A stretch of DNA of 64,000 bases from Folioceros fuciformis (lineage: Eukaryota; Anthocerotophyta; Anthocerotopsida; Anthocerotales): positions 113,624-177,623 of the forward strand of contig JBNGIO010006320.1 in the NCBI GenBank assembly GCA_049999805.1, given 5' to 3'. The notes under the pieces were generated by a model. The model made no database searches. It had not been told where the DNA came from and was given only the letters and a program-made list of their open reading frames with translations. Position numbers and translations under genes: made by a program. Positions 45,185 through 55,360 of the stretch are shown here, one piece after another (within the stretch, counting starts at the first letter, position 1; each line of letters begins with the position of its first letter).

Positions 45185-47218
45185 ATGAGTTGCGGGCGGG
45201 TAGGGGTTGTAGACTCAGGTATCCGGCTCGGGTGTTTTCAACCCCTGGTGAGACCGGTGCTGTCATGGGAGATCATGTTACAACGGCAAGCTGTAAATGG
45301 TCGGAGCGGCCTGAAGCAGCTCCTGAGACCTCTGATCTCCCACGATTGCAGAACCGGGATTTCGACTCCGGCTAGAACTAATCAGCTCTCTGAGGATGGA
45401 CATCCGACTGCGGAAAGAGAGAGGGATTGTCGTTCAAGATCAGTTTCGAATCGGAAGGTCATGAAGAGGGATTTCAGAGGGGACAAAGAGAAGCATGATT
45501 CACAGAGGCCTATGACAGGGACAGCTGTTATCAGCAAGCTGCGCCACATTCTTAGAGGTGTGAATTGGGGCCCTCACATTGGGGCTTTGCTTGATCAGGT
45601 AAGAATCAAGATCAAGCCCTATCATGTAAGTCAGGTGCTGAAGGAGCAGAAAGATGCGAAACTGGCATTGAGCTTCTTTGAGTGGGCAAGAGGCAGGGAA
45701 GGATTTAAGCACAACTCTCTCACGTATTCAGTGATGCTACGGATATTAGGAGACTCGAAGCAGTTTCAAGGAGCTTGGCATCTTCTGGAAGCCATGCAAA
45801 AGGATGGCTACCCAATTACGGCCAGGACGTTCGCCCCTCTTCTGCAAAGCTACGGCAAATACCATATGGTCGAGGAAGCTTTAGAAACCTACAATAAGAT
45901 GACTGCATTTGGTTGTCAGCCCAGCCTCATGACTTTCACTTATCTTATTGGTTTGCTTGCTAGGGCTGGTGATCATGACAGGGTGGATGTGCTGTACGGG
46001 GAAATGAAGAAGGCTGGGTACCCGCTGGATCTTCAGGTTTACAATGTGATCATCGATGCACTTGGCAGGGCAGGAAAACTGAACTCTGCAGTAGAAGTTT
46101 TGCAAGAACTCGTGAGAAATGGGCTGAAGCCTAATTCTTACACCGGCTGTGCCTTTTTGAATCACCTAAGCGAGGCCAACGGCATTGAGGTTTTCAAGAC
46201 ACTTTTGGACAGCGCTGGTGAGTTTAGCACTGAGACATACAACGCTTTTTTGACAACCCTTGCTAAGGAGGGTAAGGTTAACTTGACCTGCAAGGTCTTT
46301 GAGGAAATGAGGAGGAGAGGTTGCCAGCCAGACGTGAGAAGCTACAACATTGTAATCAGCTGTCTTGTCAAGGCTGGTAGAATCGGAGTCGCTGAGGAGT
46401 TCTTTCGAAAGATGGGCAACGACAATTGTTCCCCAGATCGTATCACTTATTCTGTGCTGATTGATATGCTTGGAAAAGCTGGGAAACTGCAGGATGCACT
46501 GGATTTGTTCAAGCAGATGAAGAGCAGGGGCATAAGTCCAGATGTGGTCACCTACAATAGTTTGATAGATAGCTTAGGGAAGGCAGGGGGCATGGAGGAG
46601 TGTCTGAAACTTCTTGAAGACATGAAAGACAATGGCATCACGCCAGACTTCTTGACATACAACATTGTCATTGATGGTCTTGGCAGGAATGGGCAGTCAA
46701 ACGCGGCCTATGTAGTACTACGAGATATGCAAGCCACTGGTCATACTCCTGACGTGCTCACCTATACCCATTTAATTGCGGGTTTAACCAGGGATGGCAA
46801 GCTGGACTTGGCTCTGGATGTCTTCAGAGAGATGCCACTGCATGGCTGTATTCCCAACCACGTGACTTACACAATCCTGATTGACCGCCTTGGCAAAGAT
46901 GGAAAATTACAGCTGGCTAGGGGATTTTTCCAGGAGATGATGACAAAAGGATGCGTTCCGAACATTTACACATTCAACAGCCTTATCGACAACCTCGGAC
47001 GTCAAGGACTCCATGACGAAGCGTTTTCAGTCTACAATCAGATGAAGGAGGCAAAATGCACGCCGGACGATGTAACTTACGCAATTTTGCTTCATGCGGC
47101 TGTGAAGGCCAAGCAATTGGATCGACTCCCCACTCTCGTTCGGGAGATGGAAGCTACAGGCTTGAAGATGGAAATGATCATCCCAACCGACGTGACGCTG
47201 ACAATTCCGGATACGTGA
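45185..47218 (+). CDS. P-class pentatricopeptide repeat protein
   Basis: Single exon, 677 residues from the first in-frame ATG at 45185. About 120 residues of basic, repeat-free N-terminus may include an organelle targeting peptide. From about residue 155 onward at least twelve 35-residue PPR motifs run without a break, for example SLTYSVMLRILGDSKQFQGA, DLQVYNVIIDALGRAGKLNS, DVRSYNIVISCLVKAGRIGV, DRITYSVLIDMLGKAGKLQD and DVVTYNSLIDSLGKAGGMEE. No E, DYW or SMR domain follows, so this is a plain P-class protein. Such proteins bind single-stranded RNA in plastids or mitochondria and affect its stability, splicing or translation; target not predicted here. Intronless structure is normal for PPR genes. 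Confidence 0.9.
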   Translation: MSCGRVGVVDSGIRLGCFQPLVRPVLSWEIMLQRQAVNGRSGLKQLLRPLISHDCRTGISTPARTNQLSEDGHPTAERERDCRSRSVSNRKVMKRDFRGDKEKHDSQRPMTGTAVISKLRHILRGVNWGPHIGALLDQVRIKIKPYHVSQVLKEQKDAKLALSFFEWARGREGFKHNSLTYSVMLRILGDSKQFQGAWHLLEAMQKDGYPITARTFAPLLQSYGKYHMVEEALETYNKMTAFGCQPSLMTFTYLIGLLARAGDHDRVDVLYGEMKKAGYPLDLQVYNVIIDALGRAGKLNSAVEVLQELVRNGLKPNSYTGCAFLNHLSEANGIEVFKTLLDSAGEFSTETYNAFLTTLAKEGKVNLTCKVFEEMRRRGCQPDVRSYNIVISCLVKAGRIGVAEEFFRKMGNDNCSPDRITYSVLIDMLGKAGKLQDALDLFKQMKSRGISPDVVTYNSLIDSLGKAGGMEECLKLLEDMKDNGITPDFLTYNIVIDGLGRNGQSNAAYVVLRDMQATGHTPDVLTYTHLIAGLTRDGKLDLALDVFREMPLHGCIPNHVTYTILIDRLGKDGKLQLARGFFQEMMTKGCVPNIYTFNSLIDNLGRQGLHDEAFSVYNQMKEAKCTPDDVTYAILLHAAVKAKQLDRLPTLVREMEATGLKMEMIIPTDVTLTIPDT

Positions 47219-47902
47219 GACAGATTTTGCAAGAAGAAGCAGGTCTCATGTCCGCCCACATTTTCCTTTGGTGACAGTAGTTCTCGTGCATCTCCCTTAA
47301 GCTACCGATTGCTCCAAAATGCCTTAGTCTCTCACACTTTCCTGATGAGGGAGTGAGAAATTCAAAATCCTAGTAGCAGCGCCGCGAAGTGATTGCTGTG
47401 GACGTAACACTTTCACACTAAAAAGGAACAGAAACAACCGTGGTCCCTCAACTTGTCCCAGTGTACAAAATATCTCAACAAGCTTCAAGGAAAGGATAGC
47501 CGATTCCATAATCTCAACCATGAACTGATGTCCGTTGCCGCCTTACTACTCACTGCCAAACAAGCAAAAAAGAGAAAACATGTCTTCCTCAACTTGTCCT
47601 AGAATACTATGATATATCTCAACAGGCTTCAAAATACAGAGAGCCATTTCCCTACATCTCAACCATAAACTGGTGTCCGCTGCTGCTGCCTTCTGCCAAG
47701 CTGCTGAAATGAAAAAGGAGCACCCATAGCAGTTAGCTGTCAATCGTTGCCCTCAATCTGCCTGGACTGATCATCTTCACCGACCAGCCTTCATCTCGAC
47801 TTGCTTTCGTCTCCGCCACAAACACCACAGCAATCTGCAAAGCATATTACTAGCCAGATTTGATGACAACACGATCAGGGCATACCAATTCTAGCGTCCT
47901 CT
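47219..47902. other. Intergenic / 3' UTR with a roughly 146-bp duplication
   Basis: Segments near 47451-47543 and 47592-47690 are diverged direct copies. Both carry CCTCAACTTGTCC, ATATCTCAACA, GCTTCAA, ATCTCAACCAT and ACTG-TGTCCG in the same order. They lie in the 3' flank of the TIC20 gene, possibly in its transcript. Confidence 0.55.
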
Positions 47903-48727
47903 CTAAACCTGGGCATCGGCCGCGTCAGCCACGAGGGGTAGCCTTGGAGTCCTGCCAAGCAGGCAAGAGACTACGCCAAAGCAGAAGCTCGCAACCAGGA
48001 ATACGAAGAGGGAGTCATAAAGCATCACAAGGATCTGCAATGCGAAGCCACCACGAGGACTCACAATCCGTTCGATAACCTGTGGCAATATGAGTAGCAC
48101 ATCCAGAACAACCGCCTGCATTGCATTAAATCTAACATAGCGGCTCATACGCTCGTTTCTCACAACCCCTAAATAGAGGGTGAAGAAAACGATGAGATTC
48201 GAGTACGGAATGCTCTTGTACGCCTGGAAAATAGGGAAGAGAGGGTAGAAGATGGACTCTGAAGTCGGAAACAGACGGAAGAAGTGCCGGCCGTACTGGA
48301 GGCCATCCAACAAGGGCAGGAAGTAGGCAACCGATGACACAATCCTCTCCACATAGCTCGGCCTATTGTATCCGGCCCGAACGACCAAATGCCCGTTCTT
48401 AGCCTTTCCCGTCGGTAATACACAGGCTGCACTTGTGGACCTGAGAATCCTGGAGGCGAAAATGGATGAACGGTCTGCTTGTAACCGATTACTCTTCAAC
48501 GAGGCCGCGACAATGTAGAGGGCTCGTTTACGGCAAGCTGAAGAACGCTGAAAACATGCCCTGTAACCAGAATCCCCTCTCCCAGAACTCAGCCTGGCTG
48601 ACGCTCCGCATCTGCCGACCACAGCAGCCGAAATAGACGATCCACCTGCCTGCTTCCTGGCACAGCAGCCCCGCACCTGTGCAACTGGGGCAGAAGAGCA
48701 TACAATACACTTCCCGACCGCTTCCAT
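47903..48727 (-). CDS. TIC20: TIC20-family protein of the chloroplast inner-envelope translocon
   Basis: Intronless, 274 residues, ATG at 48727. The first 120 or so residues are Ser/Arg/Ala/Cys-rich without acidic residues, a typical transit peptide. The mature part has four hydrophobic segments: RIVSSVAYFLPLLDGLQYGR, YSNLIVFFTLYLGVV, MQAVVLDVLLILPQVIERIV and LYDSLFVFLVASFCFGVVSC. The signatures YGRHFFRLFP, SIPYSNL, SRYVRFNAMQAVVLD and TPRLPLVADAA match the TIC20-II/-V branch, which is closer to cyanobacterial homologues than TIC20-I. TIC20 proteins form part of the protein-conducting machinery of the plastid inner envelope; the role of the II/V branch is less settled. Confidence 0.88.
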   Translation of the reverse strand: MEAVGKCIVCSSAPVAQVRGCCARKQAGGSSISAAVVGRCGASARLSSGRGDSGYRACFQRSSACRKRALYIVAASLKSNRLQADRSSIFASRILRSTSAACVLPTGKAKNGHLVVRAGYNRPSYVERIVSSVAYFLPLLDGLQYGRHFFRLFPTSESIFYPLFPIFQAYKSIPYSNLIVFFTLYLGVVRNERMSRYVRFNAMQAVVLDVLLILPQVIERIVSPRGGFALQILVMLYDSLFVFLVASFCFGVVSCLLGRTPRLPLVADAADAQV

Positions 48728-48819
48728 TGCTCCTGCTGAAGACCTGCAGTCTTACCAGCTATTAAGGTATCCTTCTCCAACACCAAACCGACATACGCTT
48801 TAGAGCGAAATGAATGGGG
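48728..48819. promoter_or_regulatory. Short divergent interval, TIC20 / putative microprotein
   Basis: Only 92 bp lie between the TIC20 ATG and the ATG of the putative plus-strand microprotein. If the latter is real, the promoter is shared. Confidence 0.25.
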
Positions 48820-49190
48820 ATGTTGGATACGATTGTGCGGATCGACAGCACGTTGTGCTCTGATGTGCTGTACTTCTCGGGGTCGCTGGGCGCGGTAAGT
48901 CCCCGCAAAACCCAGAGGATAGCCTAGCTAGGGCTTCGTGTCCGTCAAAGTTCCATGTGAAATGGATAATCAACGATGTCAAAAAAAACTGATTTCAAAA
49001 AGTCCAAAACCTGCTTCACACCCTTCCGCTGCTTCGCTTCAATGGCTCGCGGTGGACCATCCTTGCTGGTTTGTTCCAGCTCTTTTCGGTCCACGGGTTT
49101 TTCTACAACATGCTTACTAAGGGTATCGGTGCTTTGATTTTCCAGCTTTTCTCCCTTCCTAAGGTTTTTCAATTAGCACCTCGTCCTTAA
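48820..49190 (+). CDS. Possible two-exon membrane microprotein
   Basis: Exon 48820-48894 (ATG to GCG before GTAAGT) and exon 49080-49190 (after TTGTTCCAG, to TAA) join in phase 0 and give 61 residues. The peptide starts MLDTIVRIDSTLCSDVLYFS. Its middle is hydrophobic, roughly one membrane span (SVHGFFYNMLTKGIGALIFQ). No family is recognised. Support is only a good donor, a good acceptor, open frame on both sides and a position head-to-head with TIC20; a chance match is possible. Confidence 0.28.
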
Positions 49191-49543
49191 TTGGTTTAGG
49201 TTATGCTCCTCATTTTAGAATTAGGGTTGCGGCCCCATGTTATTGAAACAAGGAGTTTGGATGAACATGGGAATGGTGTGCACCCAAAGTTAATTTGAGA
49301 TTTGTTTGGAAAATATTGTTTTAAAGTGTTCAAAGGAATCAAGATTTTAGTGAAAAATAAATAAAACAAAATCTTCTTCAATTTGAAGCTTAAGTACACA
49401 AAGACAATGAATACATGATAATGTTCATATCTCAAAGTAACAATCACTTGGATTGGAGGAAAAGAACATCTTCTAGTTTTCAATCCGTGCTCATTGCTCC
49501 AAATTTGTGGATGATAACTTGTAAGCTACAAAGCTAAGCTAAG

Positions 49544-49867
49544 CTAAGCTATGTAATACAAATGGCCATTGCAAGAGCATCCCCAGCCAACCATTTGTCC
49601 ATTGCCAGAATCGTTATTGCAATCTTTAAGCTCTGTTAGCACGCATGGTGTACACCCACTACAACGATGAGTGCAACGTGGAGGGGAGGACTCGATAATG
49701 GATGCGAACAATCTCGTTACGCCAAAGCTCGGAATGCACATGATTGGTGGATCGTCCATGGGTTCCAATGCACGAACACTTTGCACCATGGAGCCCCTGG
49801 AAAGACAAGCTCCCAAGGTAAGAAGTAGGCCAAAGAGGAAGAGGGTTCTCATGCCCGTGCTCGCCAT
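49544..49867 (-). CDS. EPF/EPFL-like secreted cysteine-rich peptide
   Basis: Intronless precursor of 107 residues, ATG at 49867. Residues 3-25 form a signal peptide (TGMRTLFLFGLLLTLGACLS). The C-terminal domain has the EPIDERMAL PATTERNING FACTOR pattern: SSPPRCTHRCSGCTPC, a loop with one more Cys (ELKDCNNDSG), then MVGWGCSCNGHLYYIA. This corresponds to the family layout P-x-C-x3-C-x2-C-x-PC, loop, C-x-C, and a terminal aromatic pair. Eight cysteines fall in the presumed mature part. EPF/EPFL peptides are ligands of ERECTA-family receptor kinases with TMM and control stomatal spacing and growth. The loop is acidic and lacks the usual VPV segment, so orthology to a named EPF is not assigned. 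Confidence 0.72.
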   Translation of the reverse strand: MASTGMRTLFLFGLLLTLGACLSRGSMVQSVRALEPMDDPPIMCIPSFGVTRLFASIIESSPPRCTHRCSGCTPCVLTELKDCNNDSGNGQMVGWGCSCNGHLYYIA

Positions 49868-50264
49868 TCTTTCTTGAATTGAGTATAATATCAACACTGC
49901 AAAACAAGATGAAACAAATTCAATGCATGAGACTAGTGGCATTGATGTAGCACAAAGAGAGAGATGCACACACATGCTCCTAACTACTTCCATGCTACCT
50001 GAAAATGGAAAAGGCAACACTGAAACACATTTAAGGCACACTCATAGCCTTACATACAAGATTCAAGTAAGGCACACTCACAGGCTTACATTCAAGATTC
50101 AAGTCTTGGAGATGACTTCAGACAACTCTGCAGAATGTTACATTTGGTAGCAACTACCTACACATATATAGACTTGTGCTTTGAATTTTTCTCGATCATG
50201 TATACCAAAGTTTCGATGTCTTCATATTGTATGTTGATCGAAATCCAATACCTCGTTCGGGATA

Positions 50265-50418
50265 CATTTCATCTCATGTTGATTGAATGTAAAGCTGCTT
50301 CACCTCAAGCCAAATGACTTTCTCCTTTCTTCGATTGAAGAGATGGCATTTCATCTCATGTAAAGCTGCTTCACCTCAAGCCAAATAACTTTCTCCTTTC
50401 TTTGATCGAAGAGATGGC
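50265..50418. repeat. Direct duplication of 82/72 bp
   Basis: Copies start at 50265 and 50347 with CATTTCATCTCATG. Both continue with TAAAGCTGCTTCACCTCAAG, CCAAAT-ACTTTCTCCTTTCTT and GAAGAGATGG. The second lacks a 10-bp piece (TTGATTGAATG region). Confidence 0.85.
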
Positions 50419-50427
50419 AGTAGGCGA

Positions 50428-50705
50428 GGAGATTAGTCAAATATCGAGGAAGACAATACGCATGGCAATAGGCGAGATTAGTCAAATATCGAGGAGGACA
50501 GTAGACAAGATTAGTCAAATATCGAGGTTAGTCAAATATCGAGGAAGACAGTAGGCATAGCAATAGGTGAGATTAGTCAAATATCAAGGAGGATAGTAGC
50601 CGAGATTAATCAAATATCGAGGAAGATGATATGGTTACAAATATCGAGGAGGATGATATGGTTACAAATATCAAATATTGAGGAGGATAAGGAGGATGAT
50701 ATGGT
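50428..50705. repeat. Degenerate tandem array of GATTAGTCAAATATCGAGGA units
   Basis: At least six imperfect copies of a 20-40 bp unit containing GATTAGTCAAATATCGAGG or ACAAATATCGAGGAGGATGA, joined by GACAGTAGGC-like spacers. There is no coding capacity. It looks like a minisatellite. Confidence 0.75.
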
Positions 50706-50811
50706 TACCGATTGCAAACCATGATCTATTCATGGTGTTTGGAGTTTGCTAGTTGTCCACATATGATGGATACATGATGTTGTTGAAATTCGACAAATGC
50801 AGCCCAAGGTA

Positions 50812-50970
50812 CTTATCCATGGTTTAGCCCAAGAGCCTACGAGATTAAGACCTCAATTCGAGCCTAAGAGATTAAGACCTCAATTCGAGCCTAAGAGATT
50901 AAGACCGCGTAGATGTGGTACTTATCCATGGTTTAGCCCAAGAGCCTATGAGATTAGACCTCAATTCGTG
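50812..50970. repeat. Nested direct repeats
   Basis: TACTTATCCATGGTTTAGCC followed by CAAGAGCCTA occurs twice, with three copies of a GAGATTAAGACCTCAATTCG/AGCCTAA unit (about 30 bp) between and after them. Confidence 0.75.
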
Positions 50971-51180
50971 TAGATGTGCTTAGAGGAAAGCAGAAGTGTG
51001 TCCAGGTTGACTTGACTTGGGGGAACTTGGGGCGAAACAGAATTGTATTTCAAAGGAAAAAAGCAACTTCAAATGAAACGCTAAGGAATCCTTAGAACAT
51101 ACAACTCAGAGAAAGGGAGACCAAGAGGAAACGTAGGGTAAGTATCAATCAACACGAAGTTCCGTGAAAGCGGAGTTTCA

Positions 51181-51244
51181 GGCGCAACAAACAGAAAAGC
51201 ACGCAAACAACAGGCGCAACAAACAGAAAAGCACGCAAACAACA
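51181..51244. repeat. Exact 32-bp tandem duplication
   Basis: Two identical 32-bp units, 51181-51212 and 51213-51244, each beginning GGCGCAACAAACAGAAAAGC. Identity suggests a recent slippage or duplication event. Confidence 0.9.
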
Positions 51245-51436
51245 GCTTATGTCAGGCCCCAGACCTGAGGCAGTGCGCCGGCCCTACTCAAAGGGACGTC
51301 CTATGCATGCCCAAGAGCCCAGCCTGTCGAGATCAGGGGAGCCAAAACGACTGATGAGAGAGAGGAGGCATGGGTTCCTGAAGAAACTTCACTCCAGCTC
51401 AAGCATAGTCATATGAGCCTTGACAGAATGAAGCGA

Positions 51437-51832
51437 TCAGCAAGCGGGGTGGAGGTTGTAGCGGATGCACTGCTCCTGGCAGCGGCGCATGCAAATATCG
51501 TTCCAGCGAGGAACGTGGTGCGGGCTGGCGCACACAGTCCTGGCGCAGGCTTCCGCGCATGCATCAACCTCCGACACCCCGCACACGACAACGCAGGTGT
51601 CTCTCGTGGGATCCTTGGAGAAGGCCCCCACCCGCGCCAGCATCTTGTCGGAGGTGCAGACGCTCTGGCACACGAACGCCTCGGGAGCGGCGCCCGTACC
51701 GGTGCTTGGATCCCGCCTCCTCAACCGCTCCAGCTCCTTCAGATGCCGACGCTTGTTGATGTTCCTCATGGCCTGCTTCAGCGTAACAACAGCCGGCCCT
51801 ACCACCACACCCCACAGCCACCACTTCACCAT
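51437..51832 (-). CDS. Small Cys-rich single-span membrane protein, plant-conserved type
   Basis: Intronless, 131 residues, ATG at 51832. The N-terminus MVKWWLWGVVVGPAVVTLKQ is one hydrophobic segment that could anchor the protein. A basic stretch follows (NINKRRHLKELERLRRRD). The C-terminal half has regularly spaced cysteines: FVCQSVCTSDKM, TCVVVCGVSEVDACAEACAR, TVCASPHHVPRWNDICMRRC and QEQCIRY. The pattern, together with HVPRWND, resembles an uncharacterised conserved plant membrane protein; the spacing is partly like twin CX3C proteins but not a clean match. Function unknown. It is a shorter protein with no introns and a good frame. Confidence 0.7.
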   Translation of the reverse strand: MVKWWLWGVVVGPAVVTLKQAMRNINKRRHLKELERLRRRDPSTGTGAAPEAFVCQSVCTSDKMLARVGAFSKDPTRDTCVVVCGVSEVDACAEACARTVCASPHHVPRWNDICMRRCQEQCIRYNLHPAC

Positions 51833-53079
51833 CGATTCGGTCGCACTTGCTCCTCGCAGTTAGCCTTCGCCGATCTCAATTTCCTCCCCTTCATCACCGA
51901 ATTACGTACCTAATTTAATGCCTGTCCGACGACCTAGCGTCTCATTCCAGCTTGTGCCCGTAAACCTTTGTCCGAAACCGAACTGAAGTTCAACGCCTCA
52001 CACTGACCGACAACTCGAGTGCAGAATCTTCCGTTCTCGTCTCCACACCAAGAATTGCCTCACCAACGTGCAGTCATACCATCGCGAGGTAAGCATGATG
52101 GAGCATGCTGAGGAGGGATGTTTCTGGTAGGGTTTCCATAACCAGGAGGCTAAGAAACTTGGAGATCTGACATCCGTGTGTAACCGTTACGCAAGGGCCA
52201 GCTCAAGCTCAAGCTCGGAAAATGATGTACCACTACTGTAAACGGAATGACAAAGAGAAAGAATCAACAGATAAGGCCAAGGCGGTTGCCAACCGAGCTC
52301 CTCTCCTCCTCCCCCATCTCGCCAGACGAGCATGCTACATACATGTTGTGTGTTATCTTCGCACCTAACCCTGAATGAAAGACGACTCGGATGTGATTCT
52401 CCACTTGTAGCCTGTACCTTCGTGTGTGTGACCCATTGCTACAACGACCACAAGTGACTGAAGGTACGCTCTTCAAGGTTGGTTGGAGACACTCACAGTG
52501 CATGACTTTTGGGTGTATCCTTTAAAATATCGGTGTAAGCTCCTCGATTTGGACAAAAGACAGTCCACAATTGGTGCTCTTACGATACGACAAGAGGCAG
52601 GAGCGACACTGACTAGGAAATGACGATCGCAACCCAGTCCACCATATTAAGAGACGAAGAAGGCAGACGGAACTCTGGGGGCAAGGTGCAATAAACCCTC
52701 GACCACCTTTTCATAATAGTATCGGTCTTGTTGCAATAAACAAGTAGAGGAATATTTGTGGGCGGCACGAGGCAGCCATGAGATTAATGCCCCCCCGTGC
52801 GAGAGCAACAGGGAAGGAGCTGGTAACGGCGATGTGGTTCCGAGCGCGGGATTTCCTATGCCACGCGTGGGGCTGATGTCAATTCCACCCGAAGCTTTTG
52901 CAGAGACACAAAAGCCGCGCGGTGCACATGTCGTGGGCGGGACTCGGGAACCTGGAGGGCGCAGCCGATTCTTCTGGTCCAGGCCCAGTCAGTCTCGGAG
53001 GATGGAGGAGCGGGAGGTCGAGGGGTGCGAATAGAGTAGAGTAGAGCATAGCAGCGTAGAGGACGTGTGGCCGAGGCTC
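51833..53079. other. Divergent intergenic, no supported gene
   Basis: Over 1.2 kb between the Cys-rich membrane protein (-) and the TBL-like gene (+). It contains both promoters. No repeat or RNA gene was recognised. The last 300 bp are GC-rich. Confidence 0.4.
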
Positions 53080-54889
53080 ATGGGCAATGAGAGCAGGCTA
53101 CTGCTGGGGATGCCGGTGCCGGGCTCGGGCGAGAGCGGGGGCGGCGACGACCAAGTCTCCAAGCAGAAATGTTGCGCCAAGAAGGTTGAGGGGTCAGGGG
53201 CGGTATGCCGATCGGGGCTGCGCTGCCGCTGCTCCGCGACGTGCCTGCTCTGGTATGCGGTGGTGATGTTCACCGGGCTGACTCTGCTGCTGAGAAACTT
53301 GGGCGACAGCGGGGCGCACTGGCTGGGCCTGGTGGCCGGGGACTCGCTCGCGGACTCCGTGCTGGGAATGGGGATGGCTAAGGCGCAGGGGGAGTCCAGG
53401 AAGCGCATCCCCGGGACGAGCTTGTCTGGTGCGACTGTGAGCTCAGCCCGCCAGCATGTCGACTGCTTCTTCAGGTGAGGAGACGTCGTTGGGTGTGACC
53501 CGTTGATTTTTTTCTTGACCCGGGTGCCGGGGTGTTTGTGTTGTGGATGGAGTCTGATGGGTTGACGTTTCTTGGCCTGCCTACTACGTCCTTTCTGGCT
53601 CGCGCTCTCCGTCTTGCCCCTTTGCAGCTCTGGGAAGTGGGTGTACGATCCCACCCCGCGGTACACGGTGCCCGCCTTCTTCTCGTCCCAAAGCCTCAAA
53701 AGCTGCGAGAAGGCGTTTCTCCAGGAAGTTCCCGGGGCAGTGGCGGGCGACGAGGCAAACGCCGTGGTTGCCAGGATCGCCGCTGGGAACGCGTCTGCCG
53801 CCGACTGGATTGTACGAATTTGCGCGCCAAGCCCGGGCTTGTGTTCTTCTCATGATTCGTTTTAATGCTTGTTTTACTTGGTGTAGATGTGTGTGTCAAG
53901 AGGCAGAAACCAACATGATGGTTGGGCTTGCTTTGTAATGATAGGTGCGAGATGCGCTCAAGTGGGATTGGCAAACAGACCAAGCGAGGTGCCCCCTGCT
54001 GCCGTTGGATAGGGAGGATATGTGCAGGCGGATTGGGTCCCGCCGGAACGTGTTGGTGGTCGGGGATTCCATTAACCAGGAGCTTTACTGGACGCTGATG
54101 AACCACTTAGTGGGTAATAACAGGACGGGGTGGAAGGTGCCTAGGAGCGCTGTGGAGCGCTATGTGCAGGGGGATCATGAGCTCTGCGCGGACGTGCTGG
54201 GAGGTCCCGGGCTCGGCTTCCGGGTTGGTCATGTGCGCAACGACCGCCTGTCGCTCACCCAGCGCTATCTGGAGGACAAGCACGCCAATTTCTACGAGCA
54301 CCCGTGGGTGAACGTGGTGGAGCCTTGGAACATCTCCCTCTTCGTCTTCAACCGGGGGGCGCACTTTGAGCCGGACGAAGAGTACGCCGAGTCGCTCATC
54401 AACATCTACAGCGTCATCGCATCTCGCTGGCCGGACGCTCAGGTCCTCTACCGCAGCACTGCTCCAGGTTGGTGCCCTAGCTACATTGCGTCCTGTATTG
54501 TCCCTTCCACTCTTTGCTATTGCTGTTGCTGCAGCCCGCTCGGGACTTCAAATTTGCCCACCTGCTTGCACTTGGGTGCCCTCTGTCCTGCAGGCCATGT
54601 GAATTGCACCAGCTACCACGGCCCCATCCCGGAGCGCCAGTCCGAGGACACCCTGGCGGCATTCCATCCCCAGCGCTATCACTGGGCGGACTTCGCGCGG
54701 CAGAACGCCATCGCCAGGCGGATCACCGAGGCCTTCGGGCACATCTTCTTGGATCTGGAGGTCCCCATAGCTTTCCGCCCGGACAGTCATCTGACGGCCA
54801 CGGACTGCTTACATTACTGCATGCCGGGGCCCCTCGACGTCTTCGGCAAGCTCTTCTACAACGTCATGAGGGTCCTGAACCCCAGCTGA
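53080..54889 (+). CDS. TBL: TRICHOME BIREFRINGENCE-like (PC-esterase/DUF231) Golgi protein
   Basis: Four exons: 53080-53474, 53628-53811, 53945-54467 and 54594-54889, phases consistent, 465 residues. The ATG at 53080 is the first in frame. A hydrophobic anchor (TCLLWYAVVMFTGLTLLL) near residue 60 gives type II membrane topology. The luminal region has the PMR5-like start GKWVYDPTPRY with conserved Cys, Trp motifs (LKWDWQTDQARCPLLPLDRE), the esterase GDS block NVLVVGDSINQELYW, WNISLFVFNRGAHF, and the C-terminal block TATDCLHYCMPGPLDVF carrying the Asp/His pair. TBL proteins O-acetylate wall polysaccharides such as xylan, mannan or pectin in the Golgi. The polymer specificity is not predictable here; it belongs to a divergent part of the family. 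Confidence 0.85.
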
Positions 54890-55360
54890 TGTCATCAGTC
54901 TCGTGGGTTTGTTCAACCGATCATAACTGTAGGAAATCCCCGCCGCATGACGTGACAAAACAGTGCTTAAAATTAGGGCAGTCAACCGCCAAATGAGCTG
55001 TGCGAATTTCCGGAAATTAAACTGTACACTAGTGTCATACGATCCATCCCCACTTTTTTCCTTGAAGTTTAACCTGTTCGAAGGTTTCGGCACACAAATT
55101 TGTCCAACTGCACCAACGGCAATAACAATCTGCAGTACTTACAGATCTTGCCTTCTCGCAAGCCAGTCAAAGACAAATGGAAGTTCAATTGGTATCCTAT
55201 TTTACACGAAGTAGACGACGGCTTTGAGCTCCAGTACACATTCACAAACGGCTTGCGGGGTGAGATGGATGATGACGAGAATCATTTATCGTCTCTCTCT
55301 GCAACAAGCAACCACAACTGACTTAACAACCTTTAGTAGACGATACCAAGATTAGGAACC
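54890..55360. other. Intergenic between convergent genes
   Basis: The 3' flanks of the TBL-like gene (+) and of MCCA (-). No further gene was seen. Confidence 0.4.

Larger units (their letters stand above)
49868..51436. other. Intergenic rich in short tandem repeats
   Basis: No protein gene is supported over 1.5 kb. The stretch from about 50265 to 51245 is built of several distinct local tandem duplications, listed separately. The left part should carry the EPF-like gene promoter. Confidence 0.5.

Noticed and set aside
50428-50705. Possible CRISPR-like array
   Set aside because: The repeat units are degenerate, spacers are not unique or of constant size, and this is a eukaryotic nuclear region; it is a minisatellite.
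51437-51832. Defensin- or toxin-like peptide reading of the Cys-rich protein
   Set aside because: The N-terminus is an anchor followed by a basic segment rather than a cleaved signal, and the Cys spacing does not fit such families.
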